A stretch of 64,000 nt of DNA from Hyunsoonleella jejuensis (GCF_900111025.1 NZ_FOFN01000002.1:1-64000); one strand, 5' to 3'. Counted from the first letter of the stretch, positions 37,286 to 47,251 are shown. Notes: generated from the letters alone by a model not told the origin. Numbers and translations are program-made.

Positions 37286-40087
37286 TTATCTTAGAATTTG
37301 ATCTGGTTGTCTACGCTGCTCGTATTTTAAATCCTTTAACAAGTTAGATTTAATACCAATAAAGAAATTCCAAGAACTTCTAGCGCTAAAGGGTACCCAA
37401 CTAAAATTCATACGCCAACTTAATAAGTCACGTTCAAAGCGCAACTGTGTAAACGTAAATCCATTATTTTTAAAATCGTAGCCAGAAGATCCACCAACCG
37501 ACCATTTTGGAGATAATTCAACATCTCCAGAAAACATTAAAGAATGAGAGGATATTTCGCTATTTCGTCTTTGATTAGAGTAATTTACTGCATAAGCCAA
37601 CCTCAAACTCCAAGGTATTTTAAAATTATAAAACTCCTTGTTTTCATCATTTTTATCTTTATTGGCATCTAAGCGTTTGTTTGTAAAATCCTCAGAGCGC
37701 CCAAACAAATCATCGGCCCTTCCTCCATTTCTAATATTCTCTTCTATATCTGGATCTCTTTCTTTCTCAGAGCTACCTTTTTTATTGTCACCAGATCCAC
37801 CTGAAATTGTGTAGCTCGCATTAAGATTTGCACTGGTAAGCCTGAATAGACTTCCACCATTATCAATATTAAACTTATCAATCCTTCGGTTATTGTTATC
37901 AAGAGCATAAGGATCTAATGTAGCGTTAAAATTCACACTAAGTTTATTATCGAAAAACTGAGTACCACCGTTCATCCTAACAGGACTCCATTGTAGAGAG
38001 TCTCCCGCAAAATTATAAGCTGTTGAAAAATTGAGGTTATTCAGCAGTTTAATTTTTTTCGGATCGGTTTTCGTAGTGTCTTTATCTCTTACTTTAGCTT
38101 CAAAATTATTGGATAGAGATATGCCCATAGAGCTAGAAAACCGTTTATTTGGAACCCCAAACAAACTTTGCTCAAACCTCGTAAACTCTTCGATTTCTCT
38201 TTGGGTGTTTGTAGTACCATCTGCATCTATAATAAAATCACCTTCATAAGAATCGTAATATTTATCAAAAGCAGGATTAATATTATAGCTAACTGAAGGT
38301 CGCAGCACGTGTCTAATAGCTTTAAGTTTTTTATCCTCACCTTTCTTTTCAAAATTAAACATACCATAAATTGTAGTACCAATACTTGTACTGAAATTAT
38401 AGGTTCTGTAAGAATCAAATCCTCTTATGGTGTCTGTTATAGTTTCTCTATTTTCTAAGTCAAAGCGTTTATCAATAGTATTAAATGTCCAAACTTCATT
38501 AAAGTTAGTGCTCGCGCTAACACTAAAATGTTTAAAAACCTTAAAGTTTGTACTAACAGGAATCGAATGTTGAAAACCTGCTTTAGCATCACTAAACATT
38601 TCTTTTTTAAAGAATAGAGAGTCTGTCGTTTGAATTCTATTTTCGCCCCGAACGCTATACTGAAAACTCAAATTTTGAATAAGTCCTTTTTTAGAGCCAC
38701 TTTTTGGGGCAAAGAGGAAGACGCGACCCATATTTCCTTGAAATGTTGGAAGCGTCATATTTATTTGTTGGGTTTGCGTGTTTTGTGAATGCGTAGCGGT
38801 TAAACTAAAATCTACTTGTGGTTCACCTTGAAAAGTTTTTGAATAGGAAACTGATGATGCCAAAGTGTTATTTAGAAAAGCTCCCGTTGTAGCTTGATTT
38901 AGGGAAGCTCTATAAAATGTACTACTACCAAGGTTTACCGAGGCTGAAAAACGGGAGTTAGGGCTTGCTTTTGCATCTTGACTGTGTGACCATCTGAGGT
39001 TATAAACTGTAGTTCTGGCATAATCTGGAAAACCGCGTTCACTTGTAATGAGGTTCTCGTATCTAAATCCAAAATTCCCTCTAAATTTATATTTTAAGGC
39101 GTATGTGCTTTCAGCTCTTACACCATAACTGCCATTGGTATAGTAGTCTCCCATAAGTGCTAAATCTACATGGGGGCTAACAGCAAAATAATACCCTCCA
39201 TTTTGTAAAAAGTAACCACGTTCGTTCTGCTGTCCAAATGTAGGGATTAGCACACCAGACGCCGCTGTGTTTGCAGGCCGTTGCGGAAAGAAACTAAAGG
39301 GCATCCATATAGGCGTTGGCACATCGTATATAAACATTTGTGCAGACCCTGTCACAATTTTTTTCTTGGGTACTATTTTAGCTTTTTTAAGAAGTATATA
39401 ATACTCAGGGTCATCTAAATTTTCGGCAGTAGTGTACTTAGAATCTTTAATAAAATACACCGAATCATTTTCCTTTTTTGTTAACTTGGCAATTACAGTA
39501 CCCTCTCCTTGTTCTGTGAGACTGTTGTATATAAGTGCTTTTTGGGTTTTCGTATTAAATAATATAGAATCTGGCTTTACTACATTGCCTCCTTGATCAA
39601 ACACAGGTGCTTGCAAATACTCACCTAAAGAATCAATGATTCCTCTAGCATAAACTTCGTTTTTCTTATAATCTATAGTTATGTCTCCTGCTTTAATATT
39701 TATGTCGCCGTAAGTTATTTCAGCTTCATTATAGAGGTACAACTTTTGCTTTTTTTGGTTCAGAGAAGTATAGTCTATTGCTTTATAAGTAACAATATTA
39801 TCTAGAAATTCTTTCTTTTTTGGATTTATAGAATCTGTAACCGTTGTGTCCTTTTCTACGTTTGGTAATTCTAAATTTACAATACTATCCTTAAGCTTAA
39901 CTACAGTATCAAGTTTTTTTTCAGGTTTGGCTTCAATGGGGTCTCCCTTTTTTGGGATGTCTTGTGCGAAGCTAAAAGTGTTGATAAACACTGTAAAACT
40001 CAAAGCAAAAAGTATTTTAAATTGGTTTGTACGCAACGCTTTTAAATGTATTTTTGTAAAAGTATGGCTCGGTTTTTGAAACGCCAA
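37286..40087 (-). CDS. lptD: LPS-assembly protein LptD-like outer membrane barrel
   Basis: The protein has 933 residues. The signal peptide ends near NTFSFAQ (about residue 41). An OstA-like jellyroll follows (about 85-230; KLYLYNEAEITYGDINIKAGDITIDYKKN), then a long C-terminal beta barrel rich in aromatic, alternating strands. It is the flavobacterial LptD type, which moves LPS to the outer leaflet. No ATG starts the frame. TTG 40087 is the longest choice; TTG 40036 would start right at the signal peptide. It is divergent from the amidase gene. Confidence 0.85.
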   Translation of the reverse strand: MAFQKPSHTFTKIHLKALRTNQFKILFALSFTVFINTFSFAQDIPKKGDPIEAKPEKKLDTVVKLKDSIVNLELPNVEKDTTVTDSINPKKKEFLDNIVTYKAIDYTSLNQKKQKLYLYNEAEITYGDINIKAGDITIDYKKNEVYARGIIDSLGEYLQAPVFDQGGNVVKPDSILFNTKTQKALIYNSLTEQGEGTVIAKLTKKENDSVYFIKDSKYTTAENLDDPEYYILLKKAKIVPKKKIVTGSAQMFIYDVPTPIWMPFSFFPQRPANTAASGVLIPTFGQQNERGYFLQNGGYYFAVSPHVDLALMGDYYTNGSYGVRAESTYALKYKFRGNFGFRYENLITSERGFPDYARTTVYNLRWSHSQDAKASPNSRFSASVNLGSSTFYRASLNQATTGAFLNNTLASSVSYSKTFQGEPQVDFSLTATHSQNTQTQQINMTLPTFQGNMGRVFLFAPKSGSKKGLIQNLSFQYSVRGENRIQTTDSLFFKKEMFSDAKAGFQHSIPVSTNFKVFKHFSVSASTNFNEVWTFNTIDKRFDLENRETITDTIRGFDSYRTYNFSTSIGTTIYGMFNFEKKGEDKKLKAIRHVLRPSVSYNINPAFDKYYDSYEGDFIIDADGTTNTQREIEEFTRFEQSLFGVPNKRFSSSMGISLSNNFEAKVRDKDTTKTDPKKIKLLNNLNFSTAYNFAGDSLQWSPVRMNGGTQFFDNKLSVNFNATLDPYALDNNNRRIDKFNIDNGGSLFRLTSANLNASYTISGGSGDNKKGSSEKERDPDIEENIRNGGRADDLFGRSEDFTNKRLDANKDKNDENKEFYNFKIPWSLRLAYAVNYSNQRRNSEISSHSLMFSGDVELSPKWSVGGSSGYDFKNNGFTFTQLRFERDLLSWRMNFSWVPFSARSSWNFFIGIKSNLLKDLKYEQRRQPDQILR

Positions 40088-40243
40088 AATTACATATATT
40101 TTTTTGGGTTTAATTTATAATACATGGAAAATTTTCATTTGAAATAAACCCATTTATTTAGTCGTTTAAGCTTTACAGGTAATCAAAAACTAAGCCTTAT
40201 TCGTTAAAATTGAATTATTGATTTAAAATTTAACAAATACCAC

Positions 40244-41326
40244 ATGAAAACGAAGACATTATTGGGTTTCGTATGTTTTATAATAGTATTAACATTTGCC
40301 CCAACTGTTAATGCACAGGCAAAGGATAAATTTGTAGTTGTTCTTGATGCAGGCCATGGTGGCAAAGATCCTGGAAATCTTGGGAATGGCTATAGGGAAA
40401 AAGACATTGCATTAAAGGTAGTCTTAGAAGTAGGTAAGCAACTAGAAAAGAATCCTGATATTGAAGTCGTTTACACAAGAAAAACAGATGTGTTTGTAGA
40501 TTTATTTGTTAGAGGTAAAATTGCAAATAAGGCTAAGGCCGATTTATTTGTTTCGGTACATTGCGATTCCCATACCTCACAAGCCTATGGTGCGGGTACT
40601 TTTGTTCTAGGGTTGCATAGAAATAAAACTAATTTTGAAGTTGCCAAAAAAGAGAACTCTGTAATTTTTATGGAGGAAGATTACAAAAAGAACTACGCCG
40701 GTTTTAATCCTAACGCACCTGAAGATGCCATTTCTATTATATTAGGTCTCGAAGAATATTTAGATCAAAGTATTTATTTAGCTAGTTTAATTCAAGATAA
40801 CTTTGTTAAACTGCAGCGCAAAAATAGAAAAGTAAAACAAGCAGGTTTTATTGTGTTGCACCAAACCGTGATGCCCAGTGTTTTGGTAGAACTTGGCTTT
40901 TTAACAAATAATAGGGAAGGAAGCTATTTGAATTCCAGAAAAGGACAATTAGAAATGTCCAAATCTATTATCGATGCTATTTTAAAGTATAAAAAATCCA
41001 TTGATTTGAATATTGTGAATGAAATAAACAATAAGGACTTGGTTGATGAAGACGAATTGAACTTTGATGATATAACCTTTAAAGTGCAAATTGCCGCTAG
41101 TTCTCGAAAATTAGAACCTAAACCGTATAATTTTAAAGGGCTTTCAGATATTTCTAGAATCCACCAAGGCAATATCTATAAATATTATTATGGCAGCACT
41201 TCAAACTACAATAAGGCGAAATCGTTAGTTCAAGACGCTAAAGCCAAAGGTTACGCCACTAGTTTTGTCGTTGCTTTTAAAGACGGCAATAAAGTTCCGC
41301 TTGCCGATGTCCTAAAAACAAGATAG
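40244..41326 (+). CDS. N-acetylmuramoyl-L-alanine amidase with SPOR-like tail
   Basis: The protein has 360 residues. The signal peptide (residues 1-24) is followed by an Amidase_3 domain: zinc ligand H38 (LDAGHGGKDPG), a Glu ligand in REKDIAL, a His in SVHCDSH, and catalytic Glu in VLVELGFLTN. Residues 277-355 look like a SPOR peptidoglycan-binding domain (FKVQIAASSRKLEPKPYNF). It cleaves the amide between MurNAc and the stem peptide during cell separation. It is followed by mlaD. Confidence 0.92.
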   Translation: MKTKTLLGFVCFIIVLTFAPTVNAQAKDKFVVVLDAGHGGKDPGNLGNGYREKDIALKVVLEVGKQLEKNPDIEVVYTRKTDVFVDLFVRGKIANKAKADLFVSVHCDSHTSQAYGAGTFVLGLHRNKTNFEVAKKENSVIFMEEDYKKNYAGFNPNAPEDAISIILGLEEYLDQSIYLASLIQDNFVKLQRKNRKVKQAGFIVLHQTVMPSVLVELGFLTNNREGSYLNSRKGQLEMSKSIIDAILKYKKSIDLNIVNEINNKDLVDEDELNFDDITFKVQIAASSRKLEPKPYNFKGLSDISRIHQGNIYKYYYGSTSNYNKAKSLVQDAKAKGYATSFVVAFKDGNKVPLADVLKTR

Positions 41327-41355
41327 AATTAACAAGTTACTAACTAAATTTATTT

Positions 41356-41363
41356 TAAATTTG
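41356..41363 (+). promoter_or_regulatory. Possible -7 box upstream of mlaD
   Basis: TAAATTTG matches TAnnTTTG exactly and lies 20 nt before the TTG start. No clear -33 TTG is present at the right distance. Confidence 0.3.
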
Positions 41364-41383
41364 TTTTTAAAAGAAAGCAAATT

Positions 41384-42334
41384 TTGAAAATTTCTAGAGA
41401 AGTAAAAGTTGGAGCATTGGTCATTTCTGGCATCGTGCTCTTTATTTATGGCTTTAATTATTTAAAAGGTAAAGATTTATTTAGTGCTTCAGACACTTAC
41501 TACACCGAATATGGTAATGTTGAAGGTTTAGTACCTTCTACACCCGTAACTATAAATGGTCTTAGCGTTGGAAAGGTTACTAGCATTGGATTTAAAGGAG
41601 ATGGGACAGGTAAATTGACTATTGAATTAATGGTTAATAGCGATTTCGAATTTTCTAAAAACAGTACGGCAGAATTATACGAAACCGGCTTAATAGGAGG
41701 AAAAGCTATTGCTATAATACCCGCATTTGATGGAGCTGAAAAAGCCGAAGATGGCGATTTTCTTAAAGGTGAAGTCAAGCCGGGTTTAACAGAATTAGTA
41801 AACCGGCGCCTAACACCGCTACAAGAAAAGATTGAAATTATGATGGTAGGCACGGATTCATTGTTAAGCAACATTAATGATGTTTTTGATGCACAAACCA
41901 AAGCAAATCTTAGATCAAGCATATCAGGCTTAAACGATATAATTCAAAACTTCAAGGAAGCATCAAAATCAATTGATTTACTTGTCGCTAGCAATGAAAA
42001 AAAATTAAATAGCACCCTTACTAACGTAGATAATATTTCTTCAAACTTATCAAAAACAACTGAACAACTTGCGGAAGCAGATTTAAAGCAAACTATTGAA
42101 ACTCTTGAAGCTACTATTCAAAATTTCAAAAGTATTAGTGGTAAAATAAATCAAGGTGAAGGGTCAATCGGAAAGTTACTCAATGATAAAACGCTCTATA
42201 ACAACTTAGAAGGCGCATCAAGAGAAATGGAAGCTTTAATACGTGATATAAAATTACATCCAGCACGGTATAGACGTATCTTGTCTAAAAAAGAAATTCC
42301 TTATGAGGAACCAGCTGATACTAAACAGAACTAA
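41384..42334 (+). CDS. mlaD: MlaD family (MCE domain) lipid transport protein
   Basis: The protein has 316 residues from TTG 41384, which puts a short basic start before one membrane helix (VGALVISGIVLFIYGFNYL). The MCE domain is at about 37-115 (VEGLVPSTPVTINGLSVGKVTSI). A long helical C-terminal part follows (about 140-300), probably forming the needle-like hexamer core. It is the substrate-binding part of a Mla-type phospholipid transporter; no MlaE/F partner is adjacent here. It sits between the amidase and the Fe-S oxidoreductase genes. Confidence 0.87.
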   Translation: MKISREVKVGALVISGIVLFIYGFNYLKGKDLFSASDTYYTEYGNVEGLVPSTPVTINGLSVGKVTSIGFKGDGTGKLTIELMVNSDFEFSKNSTAELYETGLIGGKAIAIIPAFDGAEKAEDGDFLKGEVKPGLTELVNRRLTPLQEKIEIMMVGTDSLLSNINDVFDAQTKANLRSSISGLNDIIQNFKEASKSIDLLVASNEKKLNSTLTNVDNISSNLSKTTEQLAEADLKQTIETLEATIQNFKSISGKINQGEGSIGKLLNDKTLYNNLEGASREMEALIRDIKLHPARYRRILSKKEIPYEEPADTKQN

Positions 42335-42342
42335 ATTTTAAT

Positions 42343-43656
42343 ATGACCTATTTACCCAATATACTTTTTGCTATTGCACTTTTATTAGGAGTTGGCTATT
42401 TCACCAAAAATGTTAAAAAGCTTATTCGAAATATCAAATTGGGGCAAGAAGTTGATGCTAGCGATAATAAACCAGAACGCTGGAAAAACCTTGTAAATAT
42501 AGCACTAGGGCAAAGTAAAATGGTAAAACGTCCCATTTCGGGCCTTCTGCATGTAATTGTATACATCGGTTTCATCGTAATTAACATTGAAGTTTTAGAA
42601 ATTATTGTTGATGGGTTGTTTGGTACACACCGTATAGGTTTAAAAGTATTGCCTGTATCTGTTTACGGTTTTTTAATCGGCACATTCGAAATATTGGCTT
42701 GCCTGGTGCTCATTACAGTTATTATCTTTTGGTTGAGAAGAAATGTTTTAAAGTTGGCTCGTTTTATGAAAAGCGAAATGACAGGGTGGCCGAAAACAGA
42801 TGGGAACTTAATCTTATATTTTGAGGTTGTATTAATGACGCTATTTTTAGTCATGAATGCTACCGACACAGAATTCCAAGCATTAAATTCAGGAAATGTA
42901 ATAAGCCAATACATAGCACCTTGGTTCTCAGGATTAACTGAAGGAACGCTGCATATTATAGAACGTGGTGCATGGTGGTTGCATATTCTTGGAATTTTAG
43001 TATTTCTTAATTACCTCTATTTTTCAAAGCACTTGCATATCCTTTTGGCATTTCCAAACGTTTTTTATGGCAGTGTAAAACCCAAAGGACAGTTTGATAA
43101 TTTAGAAGCTGTAACCAAGGAGGTGAAGCTTATGATGGATCCAGATGCCGACCCTTTTGCTGCTCCAGCCGAAGGAGCAGAAGACGAAATACCTGCAAAA
43201 TTTGGAGCGAGCGACGTGCAAGATTTAAGCAGAATACAATTGTTAAACGCCTATACCTGTACAGAGTGTGGCCGCTGTACATCAGCATGTCCTGCTAATT
43301 TAACTGGTAAGAAATTGTCACCTAGAAAAATCATGATGGACACTAGAGACAGGCTAGAAGAAGTAGGTAAAAATATCGATGGCAATAACGGCGAATTTAA
43401 AGACGATGGCAAACAATTATTGGGTGATTATATCACTCCTGAAGAACTTTGGGCATGCACCACTTGTAACGCCTGCGTAGAGGAGTGTCCGGTAAGCATC
43501 AACCCATTGTCTATTATTTTAGACATGCGTCGCTACTTGGTTATGGAGCAAAGTGCAGCGCCTTCAGAATTAAATAATATGATGTCTAACATCGAAAACA
43601 ACGGTGCGCCTTGGCCTTATAATCAAATGGACAGATTAAACTGGAAGGACGAATAA
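42343..43656 (+). CDS. Membrane (Fe-S)-binding oxidoreductase subunit, HdrC/D-like
   Basis: The protein has 437 residues. The N-terminal half has about five transmembrane helices (NarI/DsrM-like, with several His that could bind haem or quinone). The C-terminal half has two 4Fe-4S motifs, CTECGRCTSACPANLTGKK and CTTCNACVEECPVSI. It pairs with the CCG-domain gene 156 bp downstream, a pair related to heterodisulfide-reductase HdrD. It probably passes electrons between a cytoplasmic donor and the quinone pool. Confidence 0.85.
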   Translation: MTYLPNILFAIALLLGVGYFTKNVKKLIRNIKLGQEVDASDNKPERWKNLVNIALGQSKMVKRPISGLLHVIVYIGFIVINIEVLEIIVDGLFGTHRIGLKVLPVSVYGFLIGTFEILACLVLITVIIFWLRRNVLKLARFMKSEMTGWPKTDGNLILYFEVVLMTLFLVMNATDTEFQALNSGNVISQYIAPWFSGLTEGTLHIIERGAWWLHILGILVFLNYLYFSKHLHILLAFPNVFYGSVKPKGQFDNLEAVTKEVKLMMDPDADPFAAPAEGAEDEIPAKFGASDVQDLSRIQLLNAYTCTECGRCTSACPANLTGKKLSPRKIMMDTRDRLEEVGKNIDGNNGEFKDDGKQLLGDYITPEELWACTTCNACVEECPVSINPLSIILDMRRYLVMEQSAAPSELNNMMSNIENNGAPWPYNQMDRLNWKDE

Positions 43657-43770
43657 TTAGGGCGTTACCCATAAAGGGTCGGGCTTTCGGCAGTCGCTCT
43701 CTCCTGCGTCGAGGAGCTTCAACAAATGCCTCAATCCCTAACGCGAGTACCGTCCAAAACATAACACAAA
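43657..43770. repeat. GC-rich intergenic element between the two Fe-S genes
   Basis: About 110 bp are far more GC-rich than the surroundings. The stretch is bounded by TTAGGG (43657-43662) and CCCTAA (43736-43741), and contains internal hairpins (ttaccc/gggt, tcctgcgtcgagga). It resembles palindromic elements I know from many Flavobacteriaceae intergenic regions. It separates two genes that should be co-expressed and could be an mRNA structure or a REP-like mobile element. No copy occurs elsewhere in this window. Confidence 0.45.
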
Positions 43771-43812
43771 CGGCTACAATATTTATATTGTAACTTTTAA
43801 AAAGCATACACT

Positions 43813-44604
43813 ATGAGCGAAACACTCAAAGTAAAAACAATGGCAGAATTCATGGCAGAAGGTAAACAACCAGAAATTTTATTTTGGGTAGGTTCCGCTG
43901 GAAGTTATGATGATCGTGCTAAAAAAATAACCAAAGCTTTTGTAAAAATCCTTAATGCCGCAAATGTTGATTTTGCAGTTCTTGGTCAAGAAGAAAGCAG
44001 TACCGGTGATGTTGCTAAGCGTGCAGGAAACGAGTTTTTGTTTCAAATGCAGGCCGTAATGAACATAGAATTGCTAAATGGCTATGAGATAAAGAAAATA
44101 GTAACCTGCGATCCACATTCCTATAACTGCATTAAGAATGAGTATCCAAGTTTAGGCGGTAATTATGAGGTATTACATCATACACAATACATCAAAGATT
44201 TAATAGCATCTGGTCGATTAAAAGTGTCTGGTGACACTTATAAAGGCAAGCGCATTACATTTCACGATCCTTGTTATTTAGGTAGAGCCAATAACGAATA
44301 CAACGCCCCAAGAGATGTTTTGCAAAACACTAAGGCAGACTTAGTGGAAATGAAACGCCATAAAAGTACGGCATTGTGCTGCGGCGCGGGAGGAGCTCAA
44401 ATGTTTAAAGAACCTGAAAAAGGGGACAAGGATATTAATGTACTAAGAACTGAAGATGCACTAGAAACCAATCCTAATATTATTGCAACTGGCTGCCCAT
44501 ATTGCAATACGATGATGACAGATGGTATTAAAGCTAAAGAAAAAGAGGCAGAAATTCAAGTTTTAGATATTGCTGAATTAATTGCTAATACAGGAAATTT
44601 GTAA
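43813..44604 (+). CDS. (Fe-S)-binding protein with CCG domains, HdrB/LutA-like
   Basis: The protein has 263 residues and two cysteine-rich CCG-type modules: CDPHSYNCIKNEYPSLGG with HHTQYI, and ALCCGAGGAQMF with TGCPYCNTMM. Such modules bind a non-cubane or [4Fe-4S] cluster in HdrB, GlpC and LutA proteins. It is the partner of the preceding membrane Fe-S subunit and lies in the cytoplasm. The redox substrate is not known. Confidence 0.85.
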   Translation: MSETLKVKTMAEFMAEGKQPEILFWVGSAGSYDDRAKKITKAFVKILNAANVDFAVLGQEESSTGDVAKRAGNEFLFQMQAVMNIELLNGYEIKKIVTCDPHSYNCIKNEYPSLGGNYEVLHHTQYIKDLIASGRLKVSGDTYKGKRITFHDPCYLGRANNEYNAPRDVLQNTKADLVEMKRHKSTALCCGAGGAQMFKEPEKGDKDINVLRTEDALETNPNIIATGCPYCNTMMTDGIKAKEKEAEIQVLDIAELIANTGNL

Positions 44605-44679
44605 AATATTGTCACGCTGAACGCAGTCGAAGCGTTTTTTAAATCATAAATCGACATTCCAAAATCGTAAATACATATA
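44605..44679 (+). repeat. Intergenic element with the gtcacgctgaacgcagtcg motif
   Basis: The stretch gtcacgctgaacgcagtcg followed by aagcgtttttt resembles a short dispersed intergenic sequence I know from many Bacteroidota genomes. It may form cgct...agcg plus T run and act as a terminator for the Fe-S gene pair. Confidence 0.35.
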
Positions 44680-45162
44680 ATGTTAGTAGATTTTAACACA
44701 TTACCAGAAGAATCAAGAGTTTGGATATATCAAGCCAACCGGTCTTTAACTTCAGAAGAAATTGCTGAAATAGAAGATAAGTTAAATGTTTTTATTGAAA
44801 ACTGGACAGCACACGGTAGCGACTTGCAAGCAGGCTACCTTATTAAATACAAGCGATTTATAGTGTTAGGTTTAAATCAAAACTTAAATGTAGCCACAGG
44901 CTGTTCCATTGATGCCTCTGTACATTTTATTCAGCAGTTAGAAAAAGAGTATAATGTTGATTTAATGGATAAAATGAATGTATCTTACAAACAAGGAGAA
45001 TTCATCGCTTATAAGCCATTAGTAGAATTTAAAAAGATGGCAAAACAACGTGCGGTTTCAAAAAATACCATAGTTTTTAATAATCTAGTGAATAACATTG
45101 CTGAATTTAAGGAGAATTGGGAAGTCCCTGCAAGTGAAAGTTGGCATGCTAGGTTTTTGTAA
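44680..45162 (+). CDS. Conserved flavobacterial protein of unknown function
   Basis: The protein has 160 residues, no signal peptide and no Walker motifs. Homologues are often mislabelled ABC transporter ATPase, which the sequence does not support. Conserved-looking parts are ESRVWIYQANRSLT and CSIDASVHFIQQLEKEYNVDLMDK. It has a mixed alpha/beta pattern and is probably cytoplasmic. It ends next to the convergent NlpC/P60 gene. Confidence 0.8.
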   Translation: MLVDFNTLPEESRVWIYQANRSLTSEEIAEIEDKLNVFIENWTAHGSDLQAGYLIKYKRFIVLGLNQNLNVATGCSIDASVHFIQQLEKEYNVDLMDKMNVSYKQGEFIAYKPLVEFKKMAKQRAVSKNTIVFNNLVNNIAEFKENWEVPASESWHARFL

Positions 45163-45205
45163 TTTTTGTCATTCAGCGCATACGAAAACCCTCAAACAAG
45201 CTATT

Positions 45206-45955
45206 CTAAACCACCTTCTTAATCACCCGCAACTTATGCGTATGAAGCTTTCTATCCACATTATAAATTCCAGAATGATCTAGACGATCTACCCTTACTT
45301 TGCCGTGAGCGTGTATGATATAATTATCTTTCATAATAATACCTACGTGAATGATATCACCATCAGAATTGTCAAAGAAAGCTAAATCTCCAGGTTCACT
45401 TTCCTCTATAAAGCTTAGGGCTTCACCTTGCGTAGCTTGTTGAGACGCATCGCGCAGTAGCCTGTAACCATTCAATTTATATACCATTTGTGTAAAACCG
45501 GAACAATCAATGCCAAATGGTGTTTTTCCACCCCATAGATATGGGCTATTTAAATATAAAAAAGCAGTTTCTACAATGTTACTCTTATGAATCACGCCTT
45601 CAATAAGGTGACCATCAAACGTATGTTTTAAAATAGATAAGCCATTTAGGGTAGCACCTAATTGAATAGGATAAAGTTGTTGGTTTTCATCTTGCACAAA
45701 TTCTACCAAATCCTTAGAAAGTTTAGGGGTTTGTGTATCAAGTTGATTGTAATCTTCGGCTTCAATTTCCAAATACTGCTTATTATCAATCCAGCCTTCA
45801 TATTTATCAAAAGCCAATCGGATTTTACTCCAATTTTTTCGTTTTTCAATCACTTTAAACCATTCGCCATACAAGACTTGTGATACTAATTCACTTTTAT
45901 CAGAGGCCTCAAATCTTAAAGGAACGATACTTAAATTACAAATTCCGTATTGCAT
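45206..45955 (-). CDS. NlpC/P60 (C40) peptidase with SH3-like domains
   Basis: The protein has 249 residues. Two N-terminal bacterial SH3-like modules (about 5-110; ELVSQVLYGEWFKV, LAFDKYEGWIDNKQYL) are followed by the NlpC/P60 catalytic domain. That has Cys in GIDCSGFTQMVY and His in DIIHVGIIM, with a third polar residue in HAHGKV. It cleaves gamma-D-glutamyl bonds of stem peptides in wall recycling. No signal peptide is evident, so it may recycle muropeptides in the cytoplasm like YkfC. It is 9 nt after the thiolase gene. Confidence 0.9.
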   Translation of the reverse strand: MQYGICNLSIVPLRFEASDKSELVSQVLYGEWFKVIEKRKNWSKIRLAFDKYEGWIDNKQYLEIEAEDYNQLDTQTPKLSKDLVEFVQDENQQLYPIQLGATLNGLSILKHTFDGHLIEGVIHKSNIVETAFLYLNSPYLWGGKTPFGIDCSGFTQMVYKLNGYRLLRDASQQATQGEALSFIEESEPGDLAFFDNSDGDIIHVGIIMKDNYIIHAHGKVRVDRLDHSGIYNVDRKLHTHKLRVIKKVV

Positions 45956-45964
45956 TCACTTAGT

Positions 45965-47143
45965 TTAGTTGCGTTCAATAACCATAGCAGAAGCGCCGCC
46001 TCCGCCATTGCAAATAGCTGCCGCACCAATTTTGGCATTGTTTTGTTCTAGAACATTGAGTAGTGTAATTATAATTCTAACACCAGAACATCCCAATGGA
46101 TGTCCTAAAGAAACGGCACCACCATTTACATTTACGTTATGGTCCTTTAATCCTAATATTTTCATGTTAGCTAATGCTACAACCGAAAAGGCTTCATTAA
46201 ACTCAAAATAATCTACATCATCTTGCGATATACCAGCTTTGGCAAGTGCTTTAGGCAATGCTTTGGCAGGGGCGGTTGTAAACCATTCTGGTTCTTGTGC
46301 AGCATCGGCATAGCTTTTTATTGTTGCCAAAATATCCAACCCAAGTGCTTCAGCTTTCGCTTTACTCATTAACACTACAGCCCCAGCACCATCATTAATG
46401 GTAGAGGCATTAGCCGCAGTTACAGTACCCTCTTTTGTAAATGCAGGACGTAAACTAGGGATTTTATCAAGTTTTACTTTGGTAAATTCTTCATCTGTAT
46501 CAACAATTAGAGGTTCACCGCGACGTTGTGGTACTTCTACAGGAATAACCTCATTTTTAAACTTTCCAGAGCTCCATGCCTCAGAAGAACGCTTGTAAGA
46601 CTGAATGGCATAAGCATCTTGGTCGTCACGAGAAAACGCATATTCATTAGCACAAGCATCAGCACATACGCCCATAGCATTTTGATCGTAGGCATCAACC
46701 AATCCGTCGCGTTGCAAACCATCAATTAATGTATTTGGGCCAAACTTAGTACCGGTTCTAGCATATAAATAGTGCGGAATTAAACTCATATTCTCCATAC
46801 CACCGGCCACAACAATTTCTGCATCTCCTAAGCGAATGGCTTGTACACCGTGCATTACAGCTTTCATACCAGAGGCACAAACTTTATTAATGGTTGTACA
46901 TGGAACACTATTGGGTATGCCTGCGCCCAATGCAGCTTGTCTAGCTGGTGCTTGACCATTTCCTGCTTGAACAACATTACCCATAACAACTTCATCAACC
47001 ATTTCTGGTTTCAAATTAATTTTATCTAACGCACCCTTAATGGCAACCGAACCTAATTTAGTAGCTGGTACCGTTGATAATGCACCTAAAAAACTGCCTA
47101 TTGGCGTTCTTGCTGCGGAGACAATAACAACTTCTGAGTTCAT
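45965..47143 (-). CDS. Acetyl-CoA C-acyltransferase (thiolase)
   Basis: The protein has 392 residues, the standard thiolase length. The nucleophilic Cys is in INKVCASGMKAV (about residue 90), the His in GGAVSLGHPLGCSG and the second Cys in AICNGGGGASAM. It is tetrameric, using CoA for beta-ketoacyl-CoA cleavage or acetoacetyl-CoA synthesis. The direction cannot be read from sequence, and no other beta-oxidation gene is adjacent. Confidence 0.95.
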   Translation of the reverse strand: MNSEVVIVSAARTPIGSFLGALSTVPATKLGSVAIKGALDKINLKPEMVDEVVMGNVVQAGNGQAPARQAALGAGIPNSVPCTTINKVCASGMKAVMHGVQAIRLGDAEIVVAGGMENMSLIPHYLYARTGTKFGPNTLIDGLQRDGLVDAYDQNAMGVCADACANEYAFSRDDQDAYAIQSYKRSSEAWSSGKFKNEVIPVEVPQRRGEPLIVDTDEEFTKVKLDKIPSLRPAFTKEGTVTAANASTINDGAGAVVLMSKAKAEALGLDILATIKSYADAAQEPEWFTTAPAKALPKALAKAGISQDDVDYFEFNEAFSVVALANMKILGLKDHNVNVNGGAVSLGHPLGCSGVRIIITLLNVLEQNNAKIGAAAICNGGGGASAMVIERN

Positions 47144-47223
47144 AATGAAAATTTAAAATTAGCTAAGGCGAAAATAATCATTTTTTGACAGATAGGATAA
47201 GGATTAATTAGATTATAAGATTC

Positions 47224-47251
47224 TTGATAACCCCTAAATTTATTACATTTG
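47224..47251 (+). promoter_or_regulatory. Promoter of the 7TM-HD phosphohydrolase gene
   Basis: TTG at 47224-47226 and TACATTTG at 47244-47251 have a 17-bp spacer, a good Bacteroidota promoter. The -7 box contains the TTG at 47249, the most upstream in-frame start, ruling that start out and supporting ATG 47270. Confidence 0.65.
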
